Shown in pieces: positions 8,801 to 16,545 of a stretch of DNA of 32,096 bases. The position numbers were made by a program, and so were the translations under genes. The DNA lies in NCBI GenBank assembly GCA_965658435.1, contig CBFHSE010000015.1, positions 1 to 32,096 on the forward strand, read 5' to 3'. The notes beneath the pieces are model-generated. The model searched no databases. It was given only the letters and a program-made list of their open reading frames with translations, and was not told the origin of the DNA. Source of the stretch: JADHLN01 sp965658435 (lineage in GTDB: Bacteria; Pseudomonadota; Alphaproteobacteria; Rickettsiales; JABIRX01). Every line of letters starts with the position of its first letter. Position 1 is the stretch's first letter.

Positions 8801-8816
8801 GCAATTAATTGCAATT
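8801..8816. promoter_or_regulatory. overlapping palindromes in a divergent intergenic region
   Basis: GCAATTAATTGC (8801-8812) is a perfect 12-base palindrome, and AATTGCAATT (8807-8816) overlaps it with a second perfect palindrome. They sit midway in the 98-base gap between the divergent small unknown gene and the symporter gene, where an operator would be expected. AT-rich palindromes arise readily by chance, so the operator reading is tentative. Confidence 0.25.
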
Positions 8817-8859
8817 ATATTTCAACTATTTATTGTTATTTTCTAAATAATTTTAAATT

Positions 8860-10383
8860 ATGTATAAAAATATCATCATTTCTCTTTTAATTATATTGTT
8901 TTCTTTAGATTCTTTTGCATCTTCAGATGATAATGCGAGTTTACTAATAGCTAATTTATCATTAATTATTGAGCCTATTGTTAATTTTTTAGCATTTATA
9001 TTTTTAGGTGCTCCATATGAAATATTTGGCGAAGTTAAAAAAATAACAATTTTTCAAATGCCAATATTAGTCTTATGGTTAATAGCTGGAGGTATTTTTT
9101 TTACATTTAAATTAAATTTTGTAAATATTCGTCTTTTTAAGCATGGATTATTAGTTGCTTGTGGTAAATATAATAGTAAAAATTCTGATGAACCAGGTAA
9201 AATAAGCCATGCTGAAGCTTTATTTGCTGCAGTATCAGCAACTGTTGGGTTGGGAAATATAGCAGGTGTTGCTATAGCTGTATCAATTGGTGGACCTGGA
9301 GCTGTAATTTGGATGATGCTTGCTGCTTTTTTTGGTATGTCTACAAAATTTGCTGAAGTTACTTTGGGTCAAAAATATAGAAAATTTGATAAGGATGGTC
9401 ATCTACTTGCAGGTGCATTTTATTATTTAGAGGATGGTTTAGCTGCTAAAGGATATAAAAATTTTGGTTTGTTTTTAGCAAAACTAGCCGCAATTTTTTG
9501 TATAACTGGTGCAATTGGTGCTGGTATCATGTTTCAAGCTAATCAATCTGTGGCAATTATTGTTGATAATTTTGCTTTGTCTAATTTATCTAAATTTATA
9601 TTTGTTATTATTCTTGCTATTATTATTGGTTTTATTTTAATTGGGGGAATAGTAAGGATAGCACATATAGCCGCAAAAATTGTTCCAATAATGGCTGTTA
9701 GTTATGTTATTTGCTGTTTGGTTATATTGTTCGTAAATCATAATAATATTTTTCCTGCTATTAATCTTATGTTTAGATCGGCATTTATAGATAATGCAAT
9801 TTATGGAGGTATAATTGGCGCAATTATACAAGGTGTTAAGAGATCGGCTTTTTCTAATGAGGCTGGAATTGGTTCAGCTGTTATTGCACATGCAGCAGCT
9901 AAAACTAAAGAACCTGTTAGAGAAGGTTCTGTTGCTATTTTAGAGCCTTTTATTGATACTATTATTATTTGTTTTATGACAGGTATTGTGATTACAGTTA
10001 CTGGAGTATATCAAGATAGCTCAATAAAAGACGGAGTTTTAATTACTAAGGAGGCTTTTGCAACTGTTAGCCCGTTATTTGCCTTGTTACTTAGTTTTAT
10101 AGTGTTTCTTTTTGCTTTTTCTACAATGCTTACATATAGTTATTATGGACAACAAGCATGGAGTTATTTGACAAAAAATACCAATTATAAAATTTGTCAT
10201 TTAGTTTTTGTGATAGCTATTATTATTGGTGGCTTGTTAAATTTGGGGGTTGTTATTGATTTTGCCGATATTTTATTTTTAATTATGGCTGTGCCTAATT
10301 TAATAGGATTATATATTTTATCAGGTGATATTAAATTAATGAAGGATCAATATATTGCTAAATTAAAAAATAATAAATTTTAA
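8860..10383 (+). CDS. AGCS family sodium:alanine/glycine symporter
   Basis: This 507-residue inner-membrane protein with about ten or eleven membrane helices belongs to the alanine/glycine:cation symporter family. Family stretches are clear: ATVGLGNIAGVAIAVSIGGP near 127-146, FGMSTKFAEVTLGQKYR, and RSAFSNEAGIGSAVIAHAAA around 327-346. It would import Ala, Gly or a similar small amino acid with sodium. The first 22 residues form an extra hydrophobic segment ending in SFASSDD, which looks like a cleavable signal peptide and is an addition seen in some family members. It stands alone, divergent from the small unknown gene and convergent with the ankyrin gene 16 bases away. Confidence 0.92.
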   Translation: MYKNIIISLLIILFSLDSFASSDDNASLLIANLSLIIEPIVNFLAFIFLGAPYEIFGEVKKITIFQMPILVLWLIAGGIFFTFKLNFVNIRLFKHGLLVACGKYNSKNSDEPGKISHAEALFAAVSATVGLGNIAGVAIAVSIGGPGAVIWMMLAAFFGMSTKFAEVTLGQKYRKFDKDGHLLAGAFYYLEDGLAAKGYKNFGLFLAKLAAIFCITGAIGAGIMFQANQSVAIIVDNFALSNLSKFIFVIILAIIIGFILIGGIVRIAHIAAKIVPIMAVSYVICCLVILFVNHNNIFPAINLMFRSAFIDNAIYGGIIGAIIQGVKRSAFSNEAGIGSAVIAHAAAKTKEPVREGSVAILEPFIDTIIICFMTGIVITVTGVYQDSSIKDGVLITKEAFATVSPLFALLLSFIVFLFAFSTMLTYSYYGQQAWSYLTKNTNYKICHLVFVIAIIIGGLLNLGVVIDFADILFLIMAVPNLIGLYILSGDIKLMKDQYIAKLKNNKF

Positions 10384-10402
10384 TTTAATATTATTTAAAT
10401 TA
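10381..10402. terminator. AT-only hairpin between convergent genes (possible bidirectional terminator)
   Basis: TAATTTAA (10381-10388) and TTAAATTA (10395-10402) can pair around the six-base loop TATTAT. The stem spans both stop codons of the convergent symporter and ankyrin genes. It has no GC pairs, so it would be a weak terminator; position is the main argument. Confidence 0.25.
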
Positions 10403-10891
10403 GCTAATTATACATATGCATTTTTTTGTTTCAGTAGCGTATCTATCACGCCAACTTGATCTAGAAGGTTGAATATTTTTATTCAAAGGAGCATTGATTT
10501 TTATTTGATCAAATTTTAAGTTAATTTGATTTATTCTATCTCTAGCAACATTTCTTATATAATCATTTTCATGCTCTGATAGCATTTTTATTGTTTTTAG
10601 CATTTCATTATGTAGCTCGTCTGATTTTTCTGCTGCAATCTGTAATGCATTTTTTCCTTCAGAATTTTTTATAGTAAAATCAGCTCCTTTTGTTAGTAGG
10701 ATTGTGGTTAGATCTAGTTTATCATGATTAAATTCTACAGCTAATAATAATGCAGTCTTATTATTAATGTTTAATGCATTTATATTTGCTCCTTCTCTTA
10801 AAGCATTATTTATCATCTCTTTATGATTGGAACTAACGCCTGTAAATAATAAATTATTTATAGCTCCTAAATATGGATGTTCTGATTGCAT
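10400..10891 (-). CDS. small ankyrin-repeat protein with C-terminal CaaX motif
   Basis: This is a 163-residue protein with no signal peptide or membrane helix. About three ankyrin repeats fill residues 6-110; the clearest are NNKTALLLAVEFNHDKLDL and EGKNALQIAAEKS, joined by the GADFTIKN turn. A charged helix (110-132) and a basic, probably flexible tail (133-157) follow. The last residues are Lys-Lys-Cys-Ile-Cys-Ile-Ile-Ser. I confirmed this codon by codon from the stop at 10400-10402. Cys160-Ile-Ile-Ser is a full CaaX box of the farnesylation type, and Cys158 could be a second lipidation site. Ankyrin proteins with a CaaX box are known as host-lipidated effectors, AnkB of Legionella being the described case. 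The role here is inference. Confidence 0.85.
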   Translation of the reverse strand: MQSEHPYLGAINNLLFTGVSSNHKEMINNALREGANINALNINNKTALLLAVEFNHDKLDLTTILLTKGADFTIKNSEGKNALQIAAEKSDELHNEMLKTIKMLSEHENDYIRNVARDRINQINLKFDQIKINAPLNKNIQPSRSSWRDRYATETKKCICIIS

Positions 10892-10951
10892 ATATTCTTT
10901 TTTTAAAAGTAATTATATAATAAAATTAGAATATATTTAAGTATTTTATTA

Positions 10952-12094
10952 TTATTTAAAATAATTTCTTAATATTTCTAGATAAATCTTATCTAGTTTC
11001 TCTATTTCGCTAATATCTATATGTTCGTCAATTTTGTGAGCTGTTTCGTTAATTAAACCAAATTCAATTGTAGGGCAAATATCCTTGATAAATCTGGCAT
11101 CAGATGTTCCTCCGGTTGTGCTTAATTCAGCTTTATTACCAGTTACATTTTCTATTGATTCTTCTATAATTTTTGTAAAATCTTTATCTTTATTAAAAAA
11201 TGATTCGCCGCTAATTTTATAATCTAATTCATATTTAGCTATTGTTTTACTAGCAATTTCTTCAATAATTTTTACTATATCTTTGCCTTGATGAATATCA
11301 TTAAATCTTACATTAATTTTAGCTTTTGCTAATTCAGGTATAATATTTGTTGTTTGGTTACCAACATCTATTGATGTTACTTCAAGATTAGTTGCTTGAA
11401 AAAAATCATTACCATTATCAAAAACATAATTATTAACTTCATGTAAAAATTTAATTAAATAATTATTAGGATTATCTGCATTATGAGGGTAAGCAACATG
11501 TCCTTGAGTTCCAATTACTGTAATATTAAAATTAATGCTTCCTCTTCTGCCAACTTTGACCATTTCTCCTACATAATTTGGATTTGTTGGTTCGCCAACT
11601 ATACAATGAGAGATTTTTTCTTTTCTTTTTTTAAATTCCTCAACCATTTTAACTGTGCCATTAACTGCTATAGCTTCTTCATCGCCAGTTATTATAAAGC
11701 TTATAGAATCTTTAAAATCTTTTTTTTCTTCAAGAAATGATTTTGTAGCTGCAATAAATGATGTTATAGCAGGTTTCATATCTACTGCTCCTCTTGCATA
11801 TAATTTATTGTTTTTTATTTCTGCTTTAAAAGGATCTACACTCCATTTATCAATATCACCTGTAGGAACTACATCAGTATGTCCTGCAAAAGCTAGATTT
11901 TTATCTGAATTACCATATTTAGCATAAAGATTTTTGATTGTGGCGTGATTATCCTCAGAAAATATCATAATTTCTGTTTTAAATCCTAATTTTTCTAACT
12001 CTGTTTGTAGTAACTCTATAGCACCATCATTTTCAGGTGTTATTGATTTTTTTTGTAATAATTTTTGTGCTAATTCAAGGCTATATTTTTTCAT
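10952..12094 (-). CDS. dapE: succinyl-diaminopimelate desuccinylase
   Basis: This 380-residue di-zinc M20 peptidase-family enzyme removes succinate from N-succinyl-LL-diaminopimelate on the way to meso-DAP and lysine. Metal and catalytic residues are visible: His72 and Asp74 in GHTDVVPTGD, bridging Asp105 in GAVDMK, the Glu139-Glu140 pair in GDEE, and His353 near the end (NETAHKIDEH). GGTSDARFI also matches DapE. Its ATG follows the dapD stop with no gap, so the two steps of the succinylase branch are coupled. DapC and DapF are not in the window. Confidence 0.96.
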   Translation of the reverse strand: MKKYSLELAQKLLQKKSITPENDGAIELLQTELEKLGFKTEIMIFSEDNHATIKNLYAKYGNSDKNLAFAGHTDVVPTGDIDKWSVDPFKAEIKNNKLYARGAVDMKPAITSFIAATKSFLEEKKDFKDSISFIITGDEEAIAVNGTVKMVEEFKKRKEKISHCIVGEPTNPNYVGEMVKVGRRGSINFNITVIGTQGHVAYPHNADNPNNYLIKFLHEVNNYVFDNGNDFFQATNLEVTSIDVGNQTTNIIPELAKAKINVRFNDIHQGKDIVKIIEEIASKTIAKYELDYKISGESFFNKDKDFTKIIEESIENVTGNKAELSTTGGTSDARFIKDICPTIEFGLINETAHKIDEHIDISEIEKLDKIYLEILRNYFK

Positions 12095-12925
12095 TTAATC
12101 TCTTAATAAATCGTTAATTGAAGTTTTTGAGCGTGTTTTTGCGTCTACTTTTTTGACAATTACAGCGCAATATAGTGAGGGATCTCCTGCTTTTTTGGGA
12201 GGTATATTGCCTGGGACAACAACAGAATAGGCTGGTATTTCTCCATATGATATATTTCCGCTTTCTCTATCTATAATTTTAGTAGATTGCCCTAAATAAA
12301 CTCCCATTGATATCACGCTTCCTTCTCTTACTATTACACCTTCTGCTACTTCTGATCTGGCTCCTATAAAGCAATTATCTTCAATAATAACAGGATTTGC
12401 TTGTAATGGTTCTAATACTCCTCCAATTCCAGCTCCGCCAGATATATGGCAATTTTTACCTATTTGTGCACATGAACCAATAGTTGCCCATGTATCAACC
12501 ATTGTACCGTCATCTACATATGCTCCCAAATTAACAAAAGAGGGCATTAATACGACATTTTTACCAATATATGATCCATATCTTACTGTTGTGTTAGGTA
12601 CTGCTCTGAATTGATTTTTAGTAAAATCTTCTTCGGTCCAGCCTTCAAATTTTGATTTTACCTTATCATACCAATAGCTTTGTGCATTTAGAGAAGGGCC
12701 TCCAGATATTAATTGCATGTCATTAGTTGCAAAGGATAGTAATATAGCTTTTTTTACCCATTGATTTACATGCCAATTTTCTTGTTTTTTTTCAGCAACT
12801 CTTATTTCACCATTATCTATTTTATCTAGAATTTTTGTAATGGTTTTTTGTGCCTCATTTTTATCAAAATTATTATTAATTTTATTTTGCCATAAATTGT
12901 TAATAATGCTTTCTATATTGTTCAT
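12095..12925 (-). CDS. dapD: tetrahydrodipicolinate N-succinyltransferase
   Basis: This 276-residue left-handed beta-helix acyltransferase succinylates tetrahydrodipicolinate using succinyl-CoA. It has an N-terminal helical domain (about 1-100), then hexapeptide repeats (about 105-230) with the family stretches VRYGSYIGKNVVLMPSFVN and GAYVDDGTMVDTWATIGS. The C-terminal segment PAYSVVVPGNIPPKK is also typical. Length is normal. It is divergent from the zinc-ribbon gene across 43 bases and directly followed by dapE. Use of the succinylase branch fits a Gram-negative cell with DAP-type peptidoglycan. Confidence 0.97.
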   Translation of the reverse strand: MNNIESIINNLWQNKINNNFDKNEAQKTITKILDKIDNGEIRVAEKKQENWHVNQWVKKAILLSFATNDMQLISGGPSLNAQSYWYDKVKSKFEGWTEEDFTKNQFRAVPNTTVRYGSYIGKNVVLMPSFVNLGAYVDDGTMVDTWATIGSCAQIGKNCHISGGAGIGGVLEPLQANPVIIEDNCFIGARSEVAEGVIVREGSVISMGVYLGQSTKIIDRESGNISYGEIPAYSVVVPGNIPPKKAGDPSLYCAVIVKKVDAKTRSKTSINDLLRD

Positions 12926-12929
12926 AGTA

Positions 12930-12938
12930 TGGTATAAT
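12930..12938 (+). promoter_or_regulatory. extended -10 promoter of the zinc-ribbon gene
   Basis: TGGTATAAT is a perfect extended -10 element (TGn plus TATAAT) on the plus strand, 30 bases before the ATG of the zinc-ribbon gene. Start of transcription would fall near 12945. A TAGG ribosome-binding site follows at 12961-12964. No strong -35 is seen, which extended -10 promoters do not need. Confidence 0.45.
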
Positions 12939-12968
12939 CTAATGTGTGAAATTTAAAACTTAGGTAAA

Positions 12969-13667
12969 ATGATTGTAAATTGTGAAAAATGCAATACTAA
13001 ATTTGAGTTAAGTGATATAGAAGTTACTAAAATTAATGATATGGGAAGAATTCTAAAATGTGGTAATTGTCATCATATGTGGCTTGTGAACTCCTTAGGA
13101 GTTACACAATCTCATACTCCAATAGATTATAACTTAATTTCTTCAATTAAAACAACTAAAGAGCCATCTGTTATGCTAGATAATGTCGTAGCAAATGGTA
13201 TGGTTAAGGATTATTTCAAATTTACTTCAATTTCCTTATTCTTTAAATTAAGTTTTTTTTCTCTTCTTTTTATATTAATGTTTGAGATTTTGATTAAATA
13301 TAATCAATTTTTTGTAAAAAATAATTTTTCAAAATCGTTTATAAATAGACTTGGTATTAAAAATCTTGATGGATTAATCCTGGAATCTGTTACTATTGAT
13401 AAATTATCATTAAATAAATCTTCTCCATTAATTTTGACTGGTTATGTAGCCAATAAATCAAATCAGATAAAATATTCACCGGATATTAGGATTATCTTAT
13501 ATGACAACAAGGGTAATATATTAGATAAATATATATATAATTTGCCAAATATTAAAATTTTACCCGGTGAAAAATCGAAGATAGTTAATAGAATTAATAA
13601 TTTGCCTAATGATACATACCGTATTTTAGTATCTGCAGGTAATTATTTAGAGTTTTTATTTAGCTAG
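12969..13667 (+). CDS. MJ0042-type zinc-ribbon, single-pass membrane protein (DUF3426-like)
   Basis: This 232-residue protein has an N-terminal zinc ribbon with Cys5, Cys8, Cys31 and Cys34 (NCEKCNTKF and LKCGNCHHMW). This is the short finger found at the start of many alphaproteobacterial membrane proteins. One membrane helix lies at about 88-110. The remaining 120 residues, outside the cytoplasm, resemble a DUF3426-type beta domain (SPLILTGYVANKS, LPGEKSKI). Function of this family is unknown. The start ATG has a close AGG ribosome-binding site. The last eight bases overlap the end of the convergent response-regulator gene. Confidence 0.8.
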   Translation: MIVNCEKCNTKFELSDIEVTKINDMGRILKCGNCHHMWLVNSLGVTQSHTPIDYNLISSIKTTKEPSVMLDNVVANGMVKDYFKFTSISLFFKLSFFSLLFILMFEILIKYNQFFVKNNFSKSFINRLGIKNLDGLILESVTIDKLSLNKSSPLILTGYVANKSNQIKYSPDIRIILYDNKGNILDKYIYNLPNIKILPGEKSKIVNRINNLPNDTYRILVSAGNYLEFLFS

Positions 13668-14670
13668 TTTTTTTAGTTAGGTAATGCGGTATAGTTATTA
13701 TGTGGTAGGTAATATCTTCTTTATTTTGAATAGAAAATGATCCACCAAAAAATTCTATAGAATTTTCTAACTCGCTAGAAAATACAGGTAATAATGTTTT
13801 TCCGCTTATCATTATTAATATGTTATTATTAAAATCTTCAATAATTGAAATTGTTATTGATTTGCTTTCAGCAAGTTTATGTTGTTTTAAATATAATATA
13901 AGGGATGGTAAAAACTTATCTATATCAATTTTAATGTTTGGAATATTATCCGCTACCTCATAATTTATATCGAAATCATTTATTGCTTCCTTTATTTTAT
14001 TTATCAATTCATATGCTGTAATTTCTCTATTCAAGTTTTTAACTTCCTCAATAATTTTATTCTTGTCTAATGCATTACTGATTTGTGAGTTAAGCTTTAA
14101 TGCTGATAAATATATTTTTCCTGCATATTTGCTAATTGATTCATCACGATTTTCTTTTGCTTCATTTTTGATTGTTGCTGATAATTCTATTATATTCTGT
14201 AATGGATCTTTTATAGATTTAGGAATTAAATGTGATACGTTTTCACATAGATTTAGCATATCATTTTCAGCTATATTTTGCTGGGTTGCTGATTTTTTTA
14301 TTTTGTTTTTTATTGTAGTAAGCAATATATCACTATCAATTGGTTTTAGGATATATTCATCTGCTCCTAATTCTATTCCCAATAATTTCTCATCTTTTTG
14401 TCCAAATGCAGTTACAAATAAAAATGGGGTTTTTGATAATTCTTCACGATATTCATTGCTTAACTTATCAAGAAATTCGCGTCCATCCATAACTGGCATA
14501 TTAATGTCACATAATATTATGTCTGGTTTATTTTTAATAAATTCATTATATGCGTTAAGACCATTCTCTGCTTGAATCACTTCATAACCTTCATTTTCTA
14601 ATATTGTTGTCATATTTTCTCTTAAATCTTTTTCATCTTCAACACATAAAATTTTGTTATTTTTAGTCAT
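13660..14670 (-). CDS. response regulator receiver fused to a degenerate histidine-kinase-like module
   Basis: This is a 336-residue soluble protein. Residues 5-120 form a complete receiver: acidic Glu11/Asp12, phospho-acceptor Asp55 (ILCDINMPVMDG), Thr86 and Lys109 (ILKP). Instead of a DNA-binding output, residues 135-330 resemble a kinase DHp plus ATPase fold. His147 sits in SHLIPKSIKDPLQ, like an H-box. The N-box position reads FLPSLILYLKQHK without the Asn, and no DxGxG is present, so ATP binding is unlikely. A phosphotransfer or scaffold role, as in ChpT-like proteins, is one reading. It lies seven bases after the kinase gene, its likely partner. Confidence 0.75.
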   Translation of the reverse strand: MTKNNKILCVEDEKDLRENMTTILENEGYEVIQAENGLNAYNEFIKNKPDIILCDINMPVMDGREFLDKLSNEYREELSKTPFLFVTAFGQKDEKLLGIELGADEYILKPIDSDILLTTIKNKIKKSATQQNIAENDMLNLCENVSHLIPKSIKDPLQNIIELSATIKNEAKENRDESISKYAGKIYLSALKLNSQISNALDKNKIIEEVKNLNREITAYELINKIKEAINDFDINYEVADNIPNIKIDIDKFLPSLILYLKQHKLAESKSITISIIEDFNNNILIMISGKTLLPVFSSELENSIEFFGGSFSIQNKEDITYHIITIPHYLTKKTS

Positions 14671-14677
14671 TAAAACC

Positions 14678-15550
14678 TCATAATTTAATTAATGGATATT
14701 TAGTATAAAAAGTTGTGCCATGTTGTTCTTTTGATTCTATGGTGAATTCACCATTATGTAATTCTACTAGTTTTTTTACTAGATATAAACCAATGCCAGT
14801 TCCAGATATACCTACAGCATTATTTGCTCTAAAAAATTTTGTACATATTTTTTTTAAATCTTCTTCATTTATTCCGATTCCTTTATCAGTTATCGTAATT
14901 TCATGATAATTTTTATTTATCTCATATTTTATATTAATATATGCTGGTTCTTTTGAATATTTTATAGAATTTGAGATTAAATTATTATAAATTAAATCTA
15001 GAAGATTTATATCTCCATAAATATCAGTTAGTTTATTTTGCTTAGAGAATGTTATTATTGCATTAGGGTTAATGTCTCTGTGCCTCATTATTATATCTTC
15101 TAATAACTTATCTAAGCTAAAATATTCAGGATTATAATCTAGTTTTCCTGATTCCAATTTTGATAGATTTAATGTTGAATCCATCATTTTATTTATTCTA
15201 ATAATTGCTTTTTCAACTTTTTTTATTTGTTCATTAAGAATTTTATTTTTTTCTTTATTAACTGTTTTTAGAACATCCATTGATGACTTTATAATGGCCA
15301 GAGGAGTTTTGAACTCATGTGAAACAAGAGAAATAAATTCTGATTGTGTTTGTGTAATTGATTTTTCTTTATGTAATTCCTGACTTAAAATATCTGATTT
15401 ATCTTTTAGGATAATTGTTTTTTCATAAAGATTATATATATGTCTTGATCTTTCTACTGATAATTTCAGATTTTCTGATAGTTTTTCTAAAGAAAAATTA
15501 TCATCATCAATAATTTTTGATTTATATAGATCTTTACTAATTTTACGCAA
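14678..15550 (-). CDS. soluble sensor histidine kinase without a recognisable sensor domain
   Basis: This 290-residue kinase has a short coiled-coil N-terminus (about 20-68) feeding into a normal catalytic core. The H-box is SLVSHEFKTPLA with His78, the N-box contains Asn194 (LISNSIKYS), the G1 box is TDKGIGI at 221-227, and the G2 box is GTGIGLYLV. There is no membrane helix and no PAS, GAF or HAMP domain. The chosen start is TTG 15550; an in-frame TAG lies three codons upstream, and the first internal ATG would remove the H-box. A weak start or a lost N-terminal sensor are both possible. The response-regulator fusion follows seven bases downstream. Confidence 0.85.
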   Translation of the reverse strand: MRKISKDLYKSKIIDDDNFSLEKLSENLKLSVERSRHIYNLYEKTIILKDKSDILSQELHKEKSITQTQSEFISLVSHEFKTPLAIIKSSMDVLKTVNKEKNKILNEQIKKVEKAIIRINKMMDSTLNLSKLESGKLDYNPEYFSLDKLLEDIIMRHRDINPNAIITFSKQNKLTDIYGDINLLDLIYNNLISNSIKYSKEPAYINIKYEINKNYHEITITDKGIGINEEDLKKICTKFFRANNAVGISGTGIGLYLVKKLVELHNGEFTIESKEQHGTTFYTKYPLIKL

Positions 15551-15649
15551 ATATATCTAGTGTTTTGATATTAATTTACGGAAGATTCAATAATAAATCA
15601 ACTAATAATTGAAAATATATTGATATTAACTAGCTAATTAAATTTTTAA

Positions 15650-16474
15650 TTATTTTTCTATTAGAAAAATTTCTACTTTTGTTTCCAGCTTTCTTTTATT
15701 AGGTAATATAGATATTGAGTTTTTATAGAAATTATTTTTATTAATACCTAATTCAATAAGTGAATTTCTAATTATTTCTGCTCTTTTATTTCCTATCTTA
15801 ATATCTGATTTATTTATCTCATCTTGATTTACATAACTTTCAAGAATTATTTTTAGCTTCTCTTTATTATCTATAAGTTTATATCTATTATATATTTTTA
15901 TGATTTGATTTAATGATTCTTTTTTTAAAACATAATTATAATTATCAAAATATATTGTGAAGAAATTCTTGTTATTTATTTTTTCAGTATAATTTTTTTC
16001 TAATGCGATATTTGCTTTTATAGATCTATGGGTTTGCCAAAATTCATCGTGTAATTCTTTTATTTCGTCCTCCTGCCAGTTTTCTTCTAATTCTTCTAGC
16101 CAATAGTCATATATTATAAAAATTCTTGCAGTTTGAAGAGGATATTTTTTTTTAATATCATGAATATCAATTAGCTTTATAATTGCATTATAAGCTGATG
16201 TGATTTCATTCTTATAAAAATTACTTTCAATAGATCTTTTACCAGGATTATCTGGTATGATATTATTTTTTTTTAATGCATTTAAACCTTTTCTAGCAAA
16301 ATAGTTACTATCGATCCAATCATAATTATTGGCTTCTTTTTTTGCTAGATTATTATAACCAATAGCAAGAGCATTGTAAAAATTATTTGTTTTTATTTTA
16401 CTAGTTTTCTGGTCTAGTAAATATTCATGAGTACAAGAACATAATAAAATAAGACTAAATATAAATTTATTCAT
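15650..16474 (-). CDS. OmpA-like lipoprotein
   Basis: This is a 274-residue lipoprotein. The signal peptide ends in the lipobox Leu-Cys-Ser-Cys14. The region after it (ALAIGYNNLAKKEANNYDW and YFARKGLNAL) matches an N-terminal pattern seen in alphaproteobacterial OmpA-family lipoproteins. The last 110 residues are OmpA-like: FTIYFDNYNY starts the first strand, and IGNKRAEIIRNSLIELGI matches the conserved helix with its Arg. At the Asp that usually binds DAP there appears to be an Asn (SYVNQ in place of GHTDN). It probably links the outer membrane to peptidoglycan, but the altered residue makes binding uncertain. Nearby genes are unrelated. Confidence 0.78.
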   Translation of the reverse strand: MNKFIFSLILLCSCTHEYLLDQKTSKIKTNNFYNALAIGYNNLAKKEANNYDWIDSNYFARKGLNALKKNNIIPDNPGKRSIESNFYKNEITSAYNAIIKLIDIHDIKKKYPLQTARIFIIYDYWLEELEENWQEDEIKELHDEFWQTHRSIKANIALEKNYTEKINNKNFFTIYFDNYNYVLKKESLNQIIKIYNRYKLIDNKEKLKIILESYVNQDEINKSDIKIGNKRAEIIRNSLIELGINKNNFYKNSISILPNKRKLETKVEIFLIEK

Positions 16475-16545
16475 ATAAATATATAAAAATAATACAATAT
16501 TATAACATTTTTTTTATGATATAACAAGGTTATTTGGTTTTTTTA

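Noticed and set aside
11655..11927. 90-codon plus-strand frame opposite dapE
   Set aside because: Antisense to the metal-binding core of dapE and overlapped by another shadow frame; no motif.
14063..14575. 170-codon open frame on the plus strand opposite the response regulator
   Set aside because: It lies wholly antisense to a gene with clear receiver motifs; it shows no family motif and is a product of AT-rich codon bias.
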